Source: Actinomycetota bacterium
GTDB taxonomy: Bacteria; Actinomycetota; Nitriliruptoria; Euzebyales; Egibacteraceae
Length of the DNA: 5,270 nucleotides
Assembly: GCA_019347785.1 (NCBI GenBank)
Contig: JAHWKQ010000157.1
Location: 1-5,270 of the forward strand
Reading direction: 5' to 3'
This document shows, piece after piece, positions 3,973 to 5,270 of the stretch; the stretch's first letter is position 1, and each line of letters opens with the position of its first letter. Below the pieces are notes generated by a model that worked only from the letters and a program-made list of their open reading frames with translations, had not been told where the DNA came from and searched no databases. The position numbers and the translations under genes are program-made.

Positions 3973-5025
3973 GTGTCCCAGACTTCCCCCACGCCGGCCG
4001 GCGTCTTCGGTCGTGACCTCGCCGTCGACCTCGGAACCGCCAACACCCTCGTCTACGTGCGCGGACGCGGCATCGTCCTGGACGAGCCGTCGGTCGTCGC
4101 GTTCAACACCAACACCGACGCGATCCTGGCCGTCGGCTCGGACGCCAAGCGGATGCTCGGGCGCACGCCGGGGCACATCGTCGCGACCCGCCCGCTGCGC
4201 GACGGGGTCATCGCCGACTTCGACGTGACCGAGAAGATGCTGCGGTACTTCATCCAGAAGGTGAGCAACCGCCGCTTCGGCGCCTTCCTCGTCAAGCCCA
4301 GGGTGATCGTGTGCGTCCCCAGCGGCGTCACCGGCGTCGAGCAGCGCGCGGTGATCGAGGCGGCCCTCAAGGCCGGCGCCCGCTCGGCGTTCATCGTCGA
4401 GGAGCCCATGGCCGCGGGCATCGGGGCGGGGCTGCCCATGTCCGAGCCCGCCGGGAACATGGTCGTGGACATGGGCGGCGGCACCACCGAGGTCGCCGTC
4501 GTCTCCCTCGGCGGGATCGTCACGAGCGCGTCGATCCGCATCGCCGGCGACGAGCTGGACGAGGCGATCGTCAACCACGTCAAGAAGGAGTACGCCCTCA
4601 TGCTCGGCGAGCGCACCGCCGAGGAGATCAAGGTGCGCGTCGGCAGCGCCTTCCCGCTTCCCGACGAGCCCGAGGCCGAGATCCGCGGGCGGGACCTGGT
4701 GACGGGCCTTCCCAAGACGGTCATTGTCACCGCCGACGAGGTGCGCCGGGCCATCGAGGAGCCGCTCAACTCCATCCTCGACGCCGTCAAGGGAACGCTG
4801 GACCGCACCCCGCCCGAGCTCGCGGCCGACGTGATGGAGAAGGGCATCGTCCTGACCGGCGGTGGCGCCATGCTCCGCGGACTCGACGAGCGCCTCAAGC
4901 ACGAGACCGGCATGCCCGTGCACATCGCGGAGAACCCCCTGCAGTCCGTCGCCCTGGGCACCGGTCGCTGCCTGGAGCAGTTCGACACCCTCAAGCGAGT
5001 CCTGGTCCACGGCATCCACGCGTGA
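3973..5025 (+). CDS. mreB: Rod-shape-determining protein MreB
   Basis: MreB is the bacterial actin homologue. It forms ATP-dependent filaments on the inner membrane face and steers the elongation cell-wall machinery with MreC, MreD, RodA and PBP2; in streptomycetes it acts mainly in spore-wall formation. The 350-residue product has the family's usual length and is conserved throughout. The phosphate-1 motif DLGTANT is at 19-25, the block KPRVIVCVPSGVT at 108-120 and EEPMAAGIGAGLP at 143-155. The phosphate-2 motif DMGGGTTE is at 166-173, GERTAEEIK at 212-220 and the adenosine motif TGGGAML at 295-301. The start GTG 3973 has AGGAG six bases upstream. The stop overlaps the mreC start by four bases, so the two are translationally coupled. 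The 174-base upstream interval carries promoter-like and operator-like elements. Nothing essential is missing. Confidence 0.98.
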   Translation: MSQTSPTPAGVFGRDLAVDLGTANTLVYVRGRGIVLDEPSVVAFNTNTDAILAVGSDAKRMLGRTPGHIVATRPLRDGVIADFDVTEKMLRYFIQKVSNRRFGAFLVKPRVIVCVPSGVTGVEQRAVIEAALKAGARSAFIVEEPMAAGIGAGLPMSEPAGNMVVDMGGGTTEVAVVSLGGIVTSASIRIAGDELDEAIVNHVKKEYALMLGERTAEEIKVRVGSAFPLPDEPEAEIRGRDLVTGLPKTVIVTADEVRRAIEEPLNSILDAVKGTLDRTPPELAADVMEKGIVLTGGGAMLRGLDERLKHETGMPVHIAENPLQSVALGTGRCLEQFDTLKRVLVHGIHA

Positions 5026-5270
5026 GCTCCCTGGCCTCGCGCCGCCGCAGTGGGGCCGTGCTCGTGCTGCTGGTCCTCGTCGCGCAGGGGCTGCTCACGG
5101 TCGACTACCGCCAGCACGGCGGCGGGGCGCCCAGAGCCGCGCGCCGCGGGGCGCTCGCGGCCCTCGCGCCGGTGCAGGAGGGGGCGGCGGCGCTCGTGCG
5201 GCCGGTCGGCGGCCTGGTCGACGAGGCGGGCCGGCTGCTGCGGCTGCGCCGGCACAACGCCGTCCTGACG
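5022..5270 (+). CDS. mreC: Cell shape-determining protein MreC, N-terminal part (3' end outside window)
   Basis: MreC is a single-pass membrane protein whose external part links MreB inside to the wall-synthesis enzymes outside. The 83 visible residues show a short basic cytoplasmic start (SRRRS near 6-10) and one hydrophobic membrane segment at about 11-27. The family TVDYR motif follows at 26-30, then an APVQEG...RPVGGLVDE stretch and the beginning of the coiled coil (RLLRLRRHNAVL). The GTG at 5022 shares the bases GTGA with the mreB stop. No separate ribosome site is clear, so translation by termination-reinitiation from mreB is likely. Position behind mreB, the single membrane helix and the APVQ/RPV pattern make the call firm although conservation in this N-terminal part is low. 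Confidence 0.9.
   Translation, partial: MSSLASRRRSGAVLVLLVLVAQGLLTVDYRQHGGGAPRAARRGALAALAPVQEGAAALVRPVGGLVDEAGRLLRLRRHNAVLT

Noticed and set aside
3931..5255. Long minus-strand open frames opposite mreB and mreC
   Set aside because: MreB on the plus strand is conserved over its full length. The antisense products are biased in composition and resemble nothing.

Overview
This is a very GC-rich, densely coded stretch with every convincing gene on the + strand. GTG starts, strong AGGAG-type ribosome sites, near-total G/C third positions and the gene set folC, ndk, mreB, mreC point to an actinobacterial chromosome, from a lineage that keeps the MreB elongation machinery. I cannot name the genus.

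Layout. (1) 2-883: the C-terminal two thirds of folC (folate polyglutamylation), cut by the window edge. (2) 967-1374: ndk, complete, with its own candidate promoter and a strong hairpin behind it. (3) 1479-1946: a short RadC-family protein that is only the JAB/JAMM metal-binding domain, with a Cys-rich N-terminus. (4) 1991-2170: a 59-residue ORF that looks like a free-standing twin-arginine (Tat) signal peptide, behind an extended -10 promoter. (5) 2182-3459: a 425-residue right-handed beta-helix protein with a phage-tail-like N-terminal module. Its Shine-Dalgarno overlaps the stop codon of the Tat-leader ORF. (6) 3487-3798: a small ABM-fold monooxygenase-like protein. (7) 3799-3972: a regulatory interval holding an AT-rich hairpin, a TTGACG box, an inverted repeat and direct repeats. 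(8) 3973-5025: mreB, complete. (9) 5022-5270: the start of mreC, overlapping mreB by 4 bases and cut by the window edge.

How the genes fit together. folC, ndk and mreBC form a housekeeping and cell-shape neighbourhood known from many actinobacteria. A radC gene next to mreB is also the Bacillus arrangement, so the RadC-like gene may be an old neighbour. The block 1947-3798 (Tat leader, beta-helix, ABM protein) looks like an accessory insertion between the RadC-like gene and mreB, with its own promoter. The most unusual part is the pairing of a lone Tat-type leader ORF with a signal-less, phage-spike-like beta-helix protein. That protein contains a regular G-aromatic/aliphatic...Cys ladder.
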